Shown here: piece after piece, positions 9,673 through 19,300 of the stretch
How the letters are laid out: every line of letters starts with the position of its first letter
How positions within the stretch are numbered: the stretch's first letter is position 1
From: Avichristensenella sp031549905
GTDB lineage: Bacteria; Bacillota; Clostridia; Christensenellales; Aristaeellaceae
Length of the DNA stretch: 64,000 bases
Direction of reading: 5' to 3'
Assembly (NCBI GenBank): GCA_031549905.1
Contig: JAVBPC010000019.1
Location: 6,326-70,325 of the forward strand
Position numbers and translations under genes: made by a program
The notes under the pieces: generated by a model
What the model was told of the DNA's origin: nothing
What the model saw: only the letters and a program-made list of their open reading frames with translations
Database searches by the model: none

Positions 9673-10371
9673 TTACCCTTTCACTGCCTTGGCAAAGCGC
9701 GTGGCAATCTCCAGCGGCCTGGTGATCGCCCCGCCAACCACCACGGCGTGCGCGCCTTCCTGCAGCATTTGCCGTGCCTGCTCCGGAAGGTGTATCTTGC
9801 CCTCGGCGATTACGGGAATGTCAAGATTCTGCGCAAGGCGGCGCACCAGTTGGTAGTCCGGGCCATCCGATGCGGGCGAATACGGCGTGTAGCCGCTGAG
9901 CGTTGTGCCAACAAAATCAACACCGCACTTGGCGGCCTCATTGCCCTCTTCGTATGTGGAAATATCCGCCATCAACAGGATACCGGGGTACCGCTCGCGC
10001 ACCCGGCCAATGAACGCTTGCAGCGTTTGCCCACCCACACGCGGGCGGCATGTGCAGTCCGCCGCGATGATCGTTGCCCCCGCCTCAACAAGGGCATCCA
10101 CCTCATCAATCGTCGGCGTGATATACACATCGGTATCATGGTAGTTTTTTTTGATCAGGCCGATCACCGGAAGCCCGGTTTCTTCGCGAATGGCCCGCAC
10201 ATCATGCACGCCGTTCGTGCGGATCGCCACGGCTCCGGCCTGTTTGGCAGCCCTGGCAAAAAGATACATCACCGAGTTCTCGCCCAGGTACAGCGGCTCG
10301 CCCGGAAGCGCCTGGCAAGAGACAATCAGCCCGCCTTTTATCGCCTGAAGCAATGCGGTCTTATCCATCAT
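9673..10371 (-). CDS. nanE: N-acylglucosamine-6-phosphate 2-epimerase
   Basis: 232 residues, the usual size for NanE. Recognisable TIM-barrel motifs are GGLIVSCQALPGEPL, GLIKKNYHDTDVYITPT, IIAADCT and the phosphate-binding end AHAVVVGGAITRP. It converts ManNAc-6-P to GlcNAc-6-P in the cytosol, in sialic acid and ManNAc catabolism. ATG 10371 follows a GGAGG-containing leader. It is the first gene of a leftward operon with the ROK kinase and the membrane AraC regulator, and it is divergent from the RpiR-family gene, its probable regulator. Confidence 0.93.
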   Translation of the reverse strand: MMDKTALLQAIKGGLIVSCQALPGEPLYLGENSVMYLFARAAKQAGAVAIRTNGVHDVRAIREETGLPVIGLIKKNYHDTDVYITPTIDEVDALVEAGATIIAADCTCRPRVGGQTLQAFIGRVRERYPGILLMADISTYEEGNEAAKCGVDFVGTTLSGYTPYSPASDGPDYQLVRRLAQNLDIPVIAEGKIHLPEQARQMLQEGAHAVVVGGAITRPLEIATRFAKAVKG

Positions 10372-10411
10372 GCAGTATCCTCCAGCAGGAATTTGTTGCC
10401 CTTCTCCTTGT

Positions 10412-10439
10412 ATTCTACAGTCAATTTCCCCTCTGTCAA
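10412..10439 (-). promoter_or_regulatory. Promoter of the nanE operon
   Basis: TTGACA (10439-10434) and TAGAAT (10417-10412) on the minus strand, 16 bp apart, about 40 bp before the nanE start. Confidence 0.65.
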
Positions 10440-10461
10440 CCCATTTTGGAGTTTTTTTCTA

Positions 10462-10483
10462 TATTCCAATTTTAAAAGGAATA
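10462..10483. promoter_or_regulatory. Inverted repeat in the nanE/RpiR divergent region, candidate operator
   Basis: TATTCC (10462-10467) and GGAATA (10478-10483) form a perfect 6-bp inverted repeat with a 10-bp A/T spacer. It lies between the two divergent promoters. The position suits an operator for the adjacent RpiR/MurR-type regulator. Confidence 0.45.
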
Positions 10484-10489
10484 AATTTC

Positions 10490-10518
10490 TTGATATGGCA
10501 GGCAGGCTGCTGTATACT
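10490..10518 (+). promoter_or_regulatory. Promoter of the RpiR-family gene
   Basis: TTGATA (10490-10495), 17 bp, TATACT (10513-10518), about 30 bp before the start codon. Confidence 0.65.
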
Positions 10519-10547
10519 ACCCTCAAAAAGTAAGGCAGGCATTTTTC

Positions 10548-11405
10548 ATGTCGGATATTCTTTTGAAGGCGCGCCTGTGCTACGCCGAGTGCACAAAGGC
10601 GGAAAAGCGCGTGGCGGATTATGTGCTGGCGTTTCCGGGCGAAGCGATGTACCAATCCATCTCTTCACTGGCCGCGCTGTGCAATGTTGGCGAAACAAGC
10701 GTTTTACGCTTTTGCCGCAGGGTTGGCGCGGGGGGCTACCAGCACATGAAACTGCAGCTGGCACAAGCCATCGCCGCGCAGGGAGAGGCAGGCACCGTCT
10801 CCCAGGCAACCGGCAGCGTATCCCTGGATGATACGCTAGAATCGCTGATGGACAAATCACACACCGCGCTGGCGCAGGCGCTGGAAGAAACCCGTCTGCA
10901 TATGCAGAGCGGAGCGATCGATGCAGTTGTACGGCGGCTATGCGCCGCGCCGCATATCCACTTTTACGGCGTGGGCGGCTCTATGTTGACTGCGATGGAC
11001 GCGGCTGCCCTGTTCCAGCAGATATCGCCGAATGTGCACATCGCCTCTGATCTGCACCAACAGCTGATGAGCGCATCCCTACTTACACCCGGCGACGCGG
11101 CGCTCTTTTTCTCCTTTTCCGGTGCAACAAAAGATACGCTAGATATCGCAAGGCGCGCCACTCAAAACGGGGCGTTTCGCGTGGCCGTCACGCGCTCTGC
11201 GGAATCCCGCTTAAGCAAGGCGTGCGATGTTTCGCTGATCAGCGGCGGGCGCGAAGGCCCACTGCAGGGCGGCTCCGTCGCCGGGAAGATCGCGCAGCTG
11301 TACATCGTGGATGTGCTGTACGCCCAATTCTTCCGCGTTGCGCACGATGAGGCCGCCAAACGCCGGGCGCTGACTTCCGGTGCGGTGGCGGAAAGGCTGC
11401 TGTAG
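10548..11405 (+). CDS. RpiR/MurR-family transcriptional regulator
   Basis: 285 residues. The N-terminal helix-turn-helix (about residues 1-77) contains the family pattern LTKAEKRVADYVL-like and TSVLRFCRRVGAGGY. The C-terminal SIS domain (about 120-260) holds the sugar-phosphate-binding GVGGS and FFSFSGATKDT loops. Such regulators bind phosphorylated sugars, and amino-sugar phosphates in the MurR/NanR-like branch. It is divergent from nanE, which supports control of that operon by ManNAc-6-P or GlcNAc-6-P (inference). It is followed by a hairpin terminator. Confidence 0.9.
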   Translation: MSDILLKARLCYAECTKAEKRVADYVLAFPGEAMYQSISSLAALCNVGETSVLRFCRRVGAGGYQHMKLQLAQAIAAQGEAGTVSQATGSVSLDDTLESLMDKSHTALAQALEETRLHMQSGAIDAVVRRLCAAPHIHFYGVGGSMLTAMDAAALFQQISPNVHIASDLHQQLMSASLLTPGDAALFFSFSGATKDTLDIARRATQNGAFRVAVTRSAESRLSKACDVSLISGGREGPLQGGSVAGKIAQLYIVDVLYAQFFRVAHDEAAKRRALTSGAVAERLL

Positions 11406-11408
11406 CGC

Positions 11409-11442
11409 AAAAGTGCCGCCCGAAACCGGACGGCACTTTTTT
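11409..11442. terminator. Bidirectional terminator between RpiR gene and bceB
   Basis: AAAAGTGCCG-CCG and CGG-CGGCACTTTT form a hairpin with a 3-nt loop, flanked by A and T runs on both sides. It serves both convergent genes. Confidence 0.85.
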
Positions 11443-11450
11443 CCCCCACG

Positions 11451-13346
11451 TTACGCGGTGACGATGCGCAGGAACCGCCGCATTGTCGCGGCATACAGCA
11501 CGCACACCACCAGCGCGTACGCCAGCACGGATATCAGCAGATACTGCATTGTGGGCAGTATGAACAGGTACCCCATTACCCGCACCGCAAAGGCCGCATG
11601 CACAAACCCCAGCAGCAGCGGCACAATCAGCGAGAGCCCCACCTGCACGCCCACCGCGCGCATCACATCCGCACGGGTTGCGCCGATGCAGATCATTGCC
11701 TGATACTTCGGCCTGTCCGCAGTGGCCTCGCCAAGCTGCTTGAACAGCAGCGCGCAGCCGGTCAGCAGCGCAAATACACAGAACAGAATGAGCCCCAGAT
11801 AGCTCAGCGTACCGTACAGCATCCGCGATTGGGTAGTCAGGGTTTGATTGACCTGCGCAGCCACGGAAGGCACCCTCTCGGCGAGCTGTGCAAGCAGTGC
11901 ATCTGTTGTCGTATCCGACGCCTGCACGCCCACAAACGCCCGGCGTTCCACCGACACCGCCGCGTGCCCCGCTATCGAGCCGTCGGGCACGATGTACGCC
12001 TCGCCGATCTGCTCATTGCCGCCAAAGGGCCAGAAATCATCATCCATTGCGTTCAGGCGGAATGTTTCGCCGCCGACCTCCACAAACTCCGGCGTTTCCA
12101 CCGGCAGAAGCACCCTGACGTAATCCGGGGAGCGCAGGCGGATGACTTCGCCTTCCCGCACGGATAGGTCCGGAACAGGCAGGTTACACAGCGGCATCAA
12201 AATCCCGGCGGCGGCTTCAATTGCCGATTGCTCCATCACAATATCGACGCCGTATGATCCTGACGACCCGGAAAGACGCGCCACGGGTATCCACACAATC
12301 TTTTCATCGACCCCCTGCTCTTTCAGGATGGCTTCGACTGCGTCCCGGTCGCCTTCCCCCATCCATGCGGTGAGCGAAAACGCTTTGACCAGGCGCTGGC
12401 TGTACTGACCTTCACGCGCGCCAACGTATGCGCTCATCGTCAGCGCGGTACACAGCGTCACGATCGCCGTTGCGGACAGCACGGATGTAAGCGCCAGGTT
12501 CCGGTAGTTCGACCGCAGGCGGTACCAAAGGTTCGAAATGCCGATCATGCGCACGCCTTTGTAGAAAAAGGCCTTGCTGCGTGTCAACGCGGAAAGCACC
12601 GCGGGCAGCAGCGCCTCAAACGCCCAGTATGTTCCGGCGATGACCAACAGCAGCACGGGAATGGAGAGGAAAATCACCATGCCGCCCTCCATGATGAGGC
12701 TCAGGCCGTACCCGCCGCCAAGCGCCAGCACCGCCAACACCGCGCGGATAACGCGCCGCTTGGGCGGCGTCTCGCTGACGCGCATGCCCTGCAGCAGATC
12801 GATCAGCTTGCTGCGCCGCACCGTTATGGCGTTACGAATAGCAACCAGCACGAAGATACCGCCCACCACCGCACACGTCTCCACCAATGCGGCGATCGAA
12901 AATGTGAACCCCATCGACGCTTCCAGCTTGATCACCATCGCCGCGCCCATCAGGAACAGCTTTGTCAGCAGCGTGCCAAGCAATATGCCAAGCCCCAGCG
13001 AAACCACCCCGGTCAGCAGGCTGTCATACAGAAACACGCGGCCCACCCTGCCCATCGGCACGCCGCACAGCGCATAGATGCCGATTTCTTTTTTGCGTTG
13101 CTGCAGGAAAAAGCGGCTGGATGACCAGATGAACGCGAACAGTACGCACAGCATCACGATGGACATCAGCATCGCACAGACCATCATCGCGGTGCTGTCT
13201 CCCCTGCCGCCAAGGGCTTCCGGGCTGTATTTCAGCACAGCAAAATTATAGTACATCGCCACCGATAGGATCAGCGCGCACAGGTAAGCTGCCGTGCTGC
13301 GCAGGTTGTGGCGAAACAGCTTCAGCGTCAGCTTGATCGCGCTCAT
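11451..13346 (-). CDS. BceB-type ABC transporter permease
   Basis: 631 residues with ten membrane helices in the BceB/VraG pattern: four N-terminal helices carrying the FtsX-like motif KKEIGIYALCGVP, further central helices, a ~200-residue extracellular domain (about 340-530), and C-terminal helices. With the ATPase it removes or senses peptide antibiotics that target lipid-II-cycle intermediates, and it signals to the cognate histidine kinase (family knowledge). Its start overlaps the ATPase stop by 4 bp. The whole module is divergent from an NRPS gene, so self-protection is a reasonable hypothesis. Confidence 0.88.
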   Translation of the reverse strand: MSAIKLTLKLFRHNLRSTAAYLCALILSVAMYYNFAVLKYSPEALGGRGDSTAMMVCAMLMSIVMLCVLFAFIWSSSRFFLQQRKKEIGIYALCGVPMGRVGRVFLYDSLLTGVVSLGLGILLGTLLTKLFLMGAAMVIKLEASMGFTFSIAALVETCAVVGGIFVLVAIRNAITVRRSKLIDLLQGMRVSETPPKRRVIRAVLAVLALGGGYGLSLIMEGGMVIFLSIPVLLLVIAGTYWAFEALLPAVLSALTRSKAFFYKGVRMIGISNLWYRLRSNYRNLALTSVLSATAIVTLCTALTMSAYVGAREGQYSQRLVKAFSLTAWMGEGDRDAVEAILKEQGVDEKIVWIPVARLSGSSGSYGVDIVMEQSAIEAAAGILMPLCNLPVPDLSVREGEVIRLRSPDYVRVLLPVETPEFVEVGGETFRLNAMDDDFWPFGGNEQIGEAYIVPDGSIAGHAAVSVERRAFVGVQASDTTTDALLAQLAERVPSVAAQVNQTLTTQSRMLYGTLSYLGLILFCVFALLTGCALLFKQLGEATADRPKYQAMICIGATRADVMRAVGVQVGLSLIVPLLLGFVHAAFAVRVMGYLFILPTMQYLLISVLAYALVVCVLYAATMRRFLRIVTA

Positions 13347-14107
13347 TTGGCGTCACCGCCCATCGCGCCAAGCATATCCAGGATGGACTGAAAGAACACC
13401 TGACGGCCATTCTGGCGGTCCAGCCTGCCGTGCAGCGCACCATCTTTCAGGAACAGCACACGGTTGCAGTAGCTGGCGGCGTACGCGTCATGCGTAACCA
13501 TCACCAGCGTTGTGCCGTAGCGCACATGCAGCTGCTCAAACGCGCCAAGCAGGTCTGCCGCTGCGAGCGAGTCGAGCGCGCCGGTCGGTTCATCGGCAAA
13601 CAACACGGCCGGGGCGGAAATCATCGCGCGCGCCGCCGCCACGCGCTGCCGCTGCCCGCCGCTTAGCTGGTAGGGGGCCTTATCCAGCTGATCGCCAATG
13701 CCGAAGAATCCCGCCAAGCGGTCCACCTCGGAAAGGATTTTCTTCGGCTGCGTGCCGCCCAACACCAGCGGCAGGGCAATGTTATCCCGGACGCTCAGGT
13801 TATCCAGCAGGTTGTACTCCTGAAACACAAAGCCTATGCGCGTGCGGCGGAATCCTGCCATCGCCTTGTCATCCAGCGTTTCCAGGTTTTGCCCGTCAAA
13901 TTGGATGCGGCCGGAAGTGGGCCTGTCGATGGTGGACAGCACGTTGAGCAGCGTCGTTTTGCCCGACCCGGACGGCCCCATGATACCCAGGAACTCGCCG
14001 CGCTCCACTTCCAAATCCACCTGATTGAGCGCCACCGCGCCGTTTGCGCCCCCGTTGTACTTTTTCACAAGGCCGCTTGCCCTGATAACGCATGAATCTT
14101 GCTGCAT
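13343..14107 (-). CDS. BceA-type ABC transporter ATP-binding protein
   Basis: 254 residues. Walker A is GPSGSGKTTLLN, the signature is YQLSGGQRQRVAAARA, Walker B is VLFADEPTGALDS, and the switch His is in VMVTHD. The MacB-type Q-loop FVFQEYNLLDNLSV is clear. ATG 14107 follows AAGGAGAGAAAGT. The encoded ATPase drives the BceB permease. It has its own candidate promoter and BceR-type operator in the gap after the kinase gene. Confidence 0.93.
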   Translation of the reverse strand: MQQDSCVIRASGLVKKYNGGANGAVALNQVDLEVERGEFLGIMGPSGSGKTTLLNVLSTIDRPTSGRIQFDGQNLETLDDKAMAGFRRTRIGFVFQEYNLLDNLSVRDNIALPLVLGGTQPKKILSEVDRLAGFFGIGDQLDKAPYQLSGGQRQRVAAARAMISAPAVLFADEPTGALDSLAAADLLGAFEQLHVRYGTTLVMVTHDAYAASYCNRVLFLKDGALHGRLDRQNGRQVFFQSILDMLGAMGGDAK

Positions 14108-14144
14108 ACTTTCTCTCCTTGTTCGCAAATTTTCGCCCGATGAA

Positions 14145-14220
14145 AGCATACACAAAATCCGCGCATCTGTCGCACGCATCAGGATGACAAAGGCATGCCT
14201 CATGTGACATTCTTGTCACA
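14145..14220 (-). promoter_or_regulatory. Candidate BceR-controlled promoter of bceAB
   Basis: TGTGACA (14203-14209) and TGTCACA (14214-14220) form a 7-bp inverted repeat with a 4-bp spacer. This fits the TNACA-N4-TGTNA pattern I recall for BceR-type regulators. Downstream on the minus strand are a weak -35 GCGACA (14173-14168) and a -10 TATGCT (14150-14145) 17 bp apart, as expected for an activator-dependent promoter. The palindrome overlaps the end of the kinase gene. Confidence 0.6.
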
Positions 14221-15247
14221 TTTTTTCCCGCCCCGGTTTCAGGTATTCGCTATAAAATGGCAATTTTAACATAAAAACGGTGCTGCCCTCCAAAGACTGC
14301 ACGGCCATCTCCCCGCCAAGCGCCTCCGCGGTTTTCTTGGTGTAAAACAAGCCCATCCCGGAAGATGCGGCACTTTCTCTTCCCTGTTCGCCGGAAAAAC
14401 CCTTATCAAACACGCGGCGGATATCCTGCGCGGGGATCGCGGGCCCTTCGTTTGCCACGCTGAGCACCGCCGCACCCCACTCCCGCCGCGCGCCAAGGGT
14501 GACAACGCTTTTCTCAGATGCGTACTTGGCCGCGTTGCTCAAAAGCTGATCCAGGATGTACGCCACCGCCTGCTCGTCGCCCATGGCTTCCACCGGCGGC
14601 GCTTCGATCTCAACCTCCAGCCCGCGCGCCTGCCGCCGCGGCGCGGCGCGCAGCACGGCGGCGCGAAACAGCGCAGGCACATGAAGCGACGCAAGGCGCA
14701 GCGATTCATGCAGATGGCTAAGCCTTTCCACATGCAGCACATGGTTCACCTGCCCCCTGATGCGCGACAGCTCGCGCGTTAGCGGCGCGCGCACAGGTTC
14801 GGCCTCAGGGCGCTCCAGGATCAGCGCGCACACGGACAGCGGCGTTTTCACATCGTGCGCCCAGCGGGTCAGCGCGTCACGCTGATCCTGCAGATTCGCG
14901 TTCAGCGCCGCTTCCCGCGCCTCATACAGCAACGCATCATGGCGCAGACACTTGGCGAGGATGCGCACATCCTCCCCGCGCGACCCATCCATCACCGTGC
15001 CCAACGCCTCCTCTGTGGAAAGGCGCTGGATGATCTGCCGGTACCTGGAGCGGTAATGCATAAAGCCAAACCCGTAAAACGCCGCGCCCAGCGAAAGCAG
15101 CAGCAAATCCAGGTACGCCACTTCCATCCATATGGGCCGAAGCGGCACGCTCAGCGCCAGCACCAGATGGAATATGCCCAGCAGACAGGCCCCGGCGCAA
15201 AGCATCTTCCAGGTATAGCGGAAATAGCTACGAATCCATGATGCCAT
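14216..15247 (-). CDS. BceS-type intramembrane-sensing histidine kinase
   Basis: 343 residues. Two N-terminal helices (about residues 14-35 and 40-62) are joined by a very short outside loop, the hallmark of intramembrane-sensing kinases that get their signal from the BceAB transporter. The H-box is RWAHDVKTPLS, and the ATPase domain has LLSNAAKYA and SSGMGLFYTKK. It phosphorylates the response regulator encoded just upstream. ATG 15247 overlaps the regulator gene by 20 bp. Confidence 0.92.
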   Translation of the reverse strand: MASWIRSYFRYTWKMLCAGACLLGIFHLVLALSVPLRPIWMEVAYLDLLLLSLGAAFYGFGFMHYRSRYRQIIQRLSTEEALGTVMDGSRGEDVRILAKCLRHDALLYEAREAALNANLQDQRDALTRWAHDVKTPLSVCALILERPEAEPVRAPLTRELSRIRGQVNHVLHVERLSHLHESLRLASLHVPALFRAAVLRAAPRRQARGLEVEIEAPPVEAMGDEQAVAYILDQLLSNAAKYASEKSVVTLGARREWGAAVLSVANEGPAIPAQDIRRVFDKGFSGEQGRESAASSGMGLFYTKKTAEALGGEMAVQSLEGSTVFMLKLPFYSEYLKPGREKM

Positions 15248-15908
15248 AACCAATCCCCTTCTTTGTAGTGATGAACTCCGGCAGGCCCGCCTCGGCAAGC
15301 CGCTTGCGCAGGCGGTTGACGCTGACGGTCAAAGAGTTTTCATTCACATACACATCGTCATCCCACAAAAGCCGCATCAGTTCATCGCGGGCTACCATCT
15401 TCCCCTTGCGCTCCATCAGCCGCGCCATCAGCTTCAACTCATTGCGCGAAAGCTCAATGCGGATATCGCCCACGGCCAGCGCCGCACCGCCCACATCCAG
15501 CGTCACGCCCGCGTGCGAAAAGTAGCCCTGACCGGGCGAAACGTATTCATAAGCGCGCCGAAGCATCGCCGATACCTTGGAGATCAGCATCTGCGGCTCA
15601 AACGGCTTTGTCAGATAATCATCACCGCCGCCTTCCATGGCGCGGATGGCATCCGCGGGCGTATCCCGGGCAGAGAGAAACAGCACCGGCACCGAGGACA
15701 CCTGCCGGATGCGCGCGCACCATGCATACCCATCCAGGAATGGCAGGTTCACATCCATGATCACCAGATGCGGCGCGGCGCGCAGGCTATCGCCAAGCAC
15801 ATCTTTCCACTGTTCGCACAGGACTACCTCATATTCCCAGCGCTGCAAAAGGCCGCGCAGTTCGCCGGCCAGCGCCGGGTCATCTTCAACAATGAAAATT
15901 CGGTACAT
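15228..15908 (-). CDS. BceR-type OmpR-family response regulator
   Basis: 226 residues. The receiver domain has the acidic pair VEDD, the phospho-acceptor Asp in IMDVNLPFLDG and the Lys in LTKPFEP. The C-terminal winged helix ends in NSLTVSVNRLRKRL and TKKGIGYG, typical of the BceR/PhoP-like group. ATG 15908 follows GGAGAGGAGG. It is the first gene of a leftward bceRS operon and should activate bceAB through the palindrome at 14203-14220. Confidence 0.93.
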   Translation of the reverse strand: MYRIFIVEDDPALAGELRGLLQRWEYEVVLCEQWKDVLGDSLRAAPHLVIMDVNLPFLDGYAWCARIRQVSSVPVLFLSARDTPADAIRAMEGGGDDYLTKPFEPQMLISKVSAMLRRAYEYVSPGQGYFSHAGVTLDVGGAALAVGDIRIELSRNELKLMARLMERKGKMVARDELMRLLWDDDVYVNENSLTVSVNRLRKRLAEAGLPEFITTKKGIGYGIMDS

Positions 15909-15932
15909 CAAAGGCCTCCTCTCCAAGTTAAT

Positions 15933-15941
15933 ATTGTACCA
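15933..15941 (-). promoter_or_regulatory. Extended -10 promoter of bceRS
   Basis: TGGTACAAT on the minus strand gives a TG-extended -10 element about 25 bp before the regulator start. No good -35 was seen. The rest of the gap up to 16227 shows no gene. Confidence 0.4.
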
Positions 15942-16227
15942 CGTTTTTGAGGCAAAGCCCATTCAAAAGGTTCAGCGAATGTGTATGGGCTTGCTTCATC
16001 TGCGCGCTAAGCATAGCACAAACAGCCGCCGCGGAAAAAACATTGCCTATAGACAGGCAACACCTACTTGTTTTGAAATAATATACATAAATTTGTTGGG
16101 TTAATGCAACTGCATAACCCTCCATATATCTCACTCCTGCAATACGAAATCGCATTTTGCAGATTCTTTTGCCACACGCAAAAACAGCGAAAGCGTTCCT
16201 ACATTTAAATAGAGAGTTTTTATGCAG

Positions 16228-16256
16228 TTGACAAAAACTGCCAATGGCTGTAATAT
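16228..16256 (+). promoter_or_regulatory. Strong promoter of the NRPS operon
   Basis: A perfect TTGACA (16228-16233) and TAATAT (16251-16256) lie 17 bp apart. Transcription should start near 16263, leaving a ~105-nt leader before the NRPS start codon. The placement excludes the in-frame ATG at 16222 as the true start. Confidence 0.75.
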
Positions 16257-16265
16257 TGTAGTGCT

Positions 16266-16292
16266 GTTACATGTCGCATTTTGTCATGTAAC
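16266..16292 (+). promoter_or_regulatory. Inverted repeat at the start of the NRPS transcript
   Basis: GTTACATG (16266-16273) and CATGTAAC (16285-16292) form a perfect 8-bp inverted repeat with an 11-bp spacer, just after the predicted transcription start. It could be a repressor operator or a 5' RNA hairpin. Confidence 0.5.
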
Positions 16293-16368
16293 CGGATCGC
16301 TCCATTTCCCAAGTCATTATTCCAATCACATACGCCCGGCACCGCGATACACGGGAAGGATGACAGGC

Positions 16369-19300
16369 ATGCAAACGGCGCTGCATCGGGAGGGCGCGAA
16401 GAATGCGTTCCCCTTGTCGAAAAGCCAAGAAAACATCTGGAACCTGGAGACGGCTTATTCGGGGCTTCCACTCAACAACATTTGCAGTACGCTCAACATT
16501 TCGGGGCGGCTGGATATCGCGCTGCTGACTCAGGCGGTTTTAGGCCTAATAGAAACCACCCCTTCGCTGCGCACGCGCATCTTGCTGCTTCAAAGCGGGA
16601 AGCCTGGGCAGTATGTGGCGGAGCACAGGCCCGTGCAGGTGCCTTTTTTTGATTTTTCCCTTACGGGCGATGAGGGTATCGACGGCTGGTCCCTTTCCAT
16701 TGCGCGGGAGATTATCCCGGTGCTTGACGCACCGCTGTATCACTGTGCGGTGTTCAAACGCAGCAACGGCACGGGCGGCGTGCTGCTCAAGACCCATCAT
16801 CTCATTTCGGATGCATGGTCGCAAGGACTGCTGCTCAAGCGGCTTTCGGAAATCTATTTGACGCTGCTTGCCCATGATGAACCGGACATGACGCCTGCCC
16901 CCTGCTACATCGCACATGTGGATGATGAGGCAGCCTACCTTGCTTCCCCCCAGCGTGAGCGTGACCACGCTTTCTGGTCAGACACGCTGCACGACCTGAC
17001 AGATGCCCGCGCGAAGGCATACGATTACGCCGCAATAAGCCCCGTCGGGCGGCGCACTTCCTTTTTACTGCCGGAAAAGCTAAACCGGCTGATCACACTG
17101 TTCTGCAGCCAGCATAAAGTATCCCCCTTCGCGGTGTTTTACATGGCGCTGGCGATTTACCTGAAGCGTGTGCGCGGGCAGGAAAGGTTCTGCGTGGGCG
17201 TGCCGGTCATCAACCGCCGTACATTTGTAGAAAAGCAGACCCCCGGCATGTTCGTAAGCACGCTGCCCTTTGTCAATACTATTGAAGAATCAATGACGCT
17301 GCTCACTTTTAACGAAGCGCTGCGCAACCAGTGGCATGTGCTGCTGCGCCATCAGCAGCTGCCTTATGAAGAAATCCGCGCCATCGCGCAGGCAAACGGC
17401 TATCCTTCCGGCAAACTGTTTGATATCGTGCTATCCTACCAGAACGGCGGCTCCATGTCGGCGGGCGAATCCAGCATATCCTTTGAGGGCCGTTGGCAGT
17501 ACAACGGCTATCAGTCCGAGGCGCTGTGCATCCATATCTCAAGCCACAGCGGGGATGAGCGGCTGCTGGTGGATTACGACTTCCTGACCCAACTTTTTTC
17601 CCTTGCTGAGATCGAGGCGCTGCACGCGCATCTCGTCAATCTGCTGCTGGATGCGCTGCAAAACCCGGACAAGCCTGTGCACGACCTATATGTTCTTGGC
17701 GAAACGGAAGAGGAAAGGGTGCTGTTCACCTTCAACACTTCCGCCGCACCCCTGCCGCGAACAAGCCTGAAAGAGGCGCTGCGCGCGCAGGCCGAGGCAT
17801 GCACCAAACGGGTCGCCATTGTGTTTCAGGGACAGCGCATTCACTATGATACGCTGTGGGCGCTGGCAAAAGAGCGCGCAGAGCGCATCCGTGAGGTCGT
17901 GCACAAAAAAGGGCAGGTTATCGCCATACAAATGCCGCAGGGCATTGATCTTTTCGCTTGGCTCTGGGCCGTGATCGAATCGCAAAACTTATGGCTGCTG
18001 CTGGATACGGACCAGCCCGCCGCGCGCGCGGATATCGCGCTTGCGCGCGCGGGGGCAAGGGCGCTGATCACGCCGGAGGGAATTTTCCCCCGCATAGCGG
18101 AAGAAATCCCCGTGCTATCCGCAGTCGATCCCGCGGCGTATCTGGTCTGTACGTCCGGCTCCACCGGGGAACCGAAGCTGGTACAGGTGGGCGAGCGCTC
18201 GCTGCTCAACTTTGCGCGGGCAATGAGCGAAGTCTATGGCCGCGGCGGTGTGCTTTCGGCCTGCAACGCCGCGTTTGACGCCTTCCTGCTGGAAAGCGTA
18301 TGCGCGCTGCTTGGCGGCAAAACGGTCGTGCTGTGCTCTGACGCCGAGCGAAACGACCCCGTCTCCCTTAGCAAAATCATACGTCAGTGCAGGGTGGGCT
18401 TCCTGGCGCTGACGCCTTCGCGGCTGCTGTCGTACCTAAAGGAGCCGGCCTTTGCCCGCGCCATCGCTCCGCTGGAAGGCATACTGTGCGGCGGCGAGGG
18501 TTACCCCGAAGAGTTGCTGCTGCGCCTGCTGGACCTGACGGGCGCGACCCTGTACAACCAATACGGCCCCTCCGAAGCGACGGTCGGTGTCACCCTTGCG
18601 CGGCTGAACGGCGCTTCCGCCATCACGCTGGGCAAGCCCATGCGCAATTGCCGCCTGTATGTGCTGGATGACCGCCTCAAGGCCCGCCCCATCGGCTCCC
18701 CGGGTGAAATCTGCATTGGCGGGGAATGCCTGGCGCACGGCTATCTGGGCGATGAAAAGCTTACGGCGGAGCGCTTTGCGCAAAATCCCTATCATGAAGG
18801 CCGCCTGTACCGCACGGGCGATCTGGGCATGTGGAATGAGCGCGGCGAGTTGGTGTTCCTTGGCCGCAAGGACGGTCAGCTGAAGCTGCAAGGGCACCGT
18901 ATTGAGCCGGGCGAAATCGAATCCAGACTGCTGCTGCACCCTCTGGTAACAAATGTTGCCGTGCGCACATTCCAGGATAAGGCAGGCCATACGGTTCTGT
19001 CGGCGTACTATACCGCGCGCGCGCCGCTTGAGCCGGAGGATCTTCTCGCCTTCGCGTCCGCATACCTTCCCCGCTATATGCTGCCCGCCCATGTGCGGCA
19101 GTTGGAACGCCTGCCCGTGACGCCAAACGGCAAAACCGACTACGCGCGCCTGCCTGTTCCGGAAATACGGCAGGGGCAGACGCTTCCCAAGGATGCGCTG
19201 GAAGAGACGGTGCTGCACATCTGGCAAGAGGTGCTGGGCAGTGACACGCTGGATGTCGAGACGGATTATTTTTTTGCGGGCGGCGACTCTCTGAATGCAG

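Noticed and set aside
10548..11405. Phosphosugar isomerase function for the RpiR gene
   Set aside because: The N-terminal helix-turn-helix and SIS arrangement is regulatory; the divergent position supports this.
16222..16368. Upstream in-frame ATG for the NRPS
   Set aside because: The promoter TTGACA-17-TAATAT begins inside it and the extra 49 residues do not look like a C-domain start; no ribosome site.
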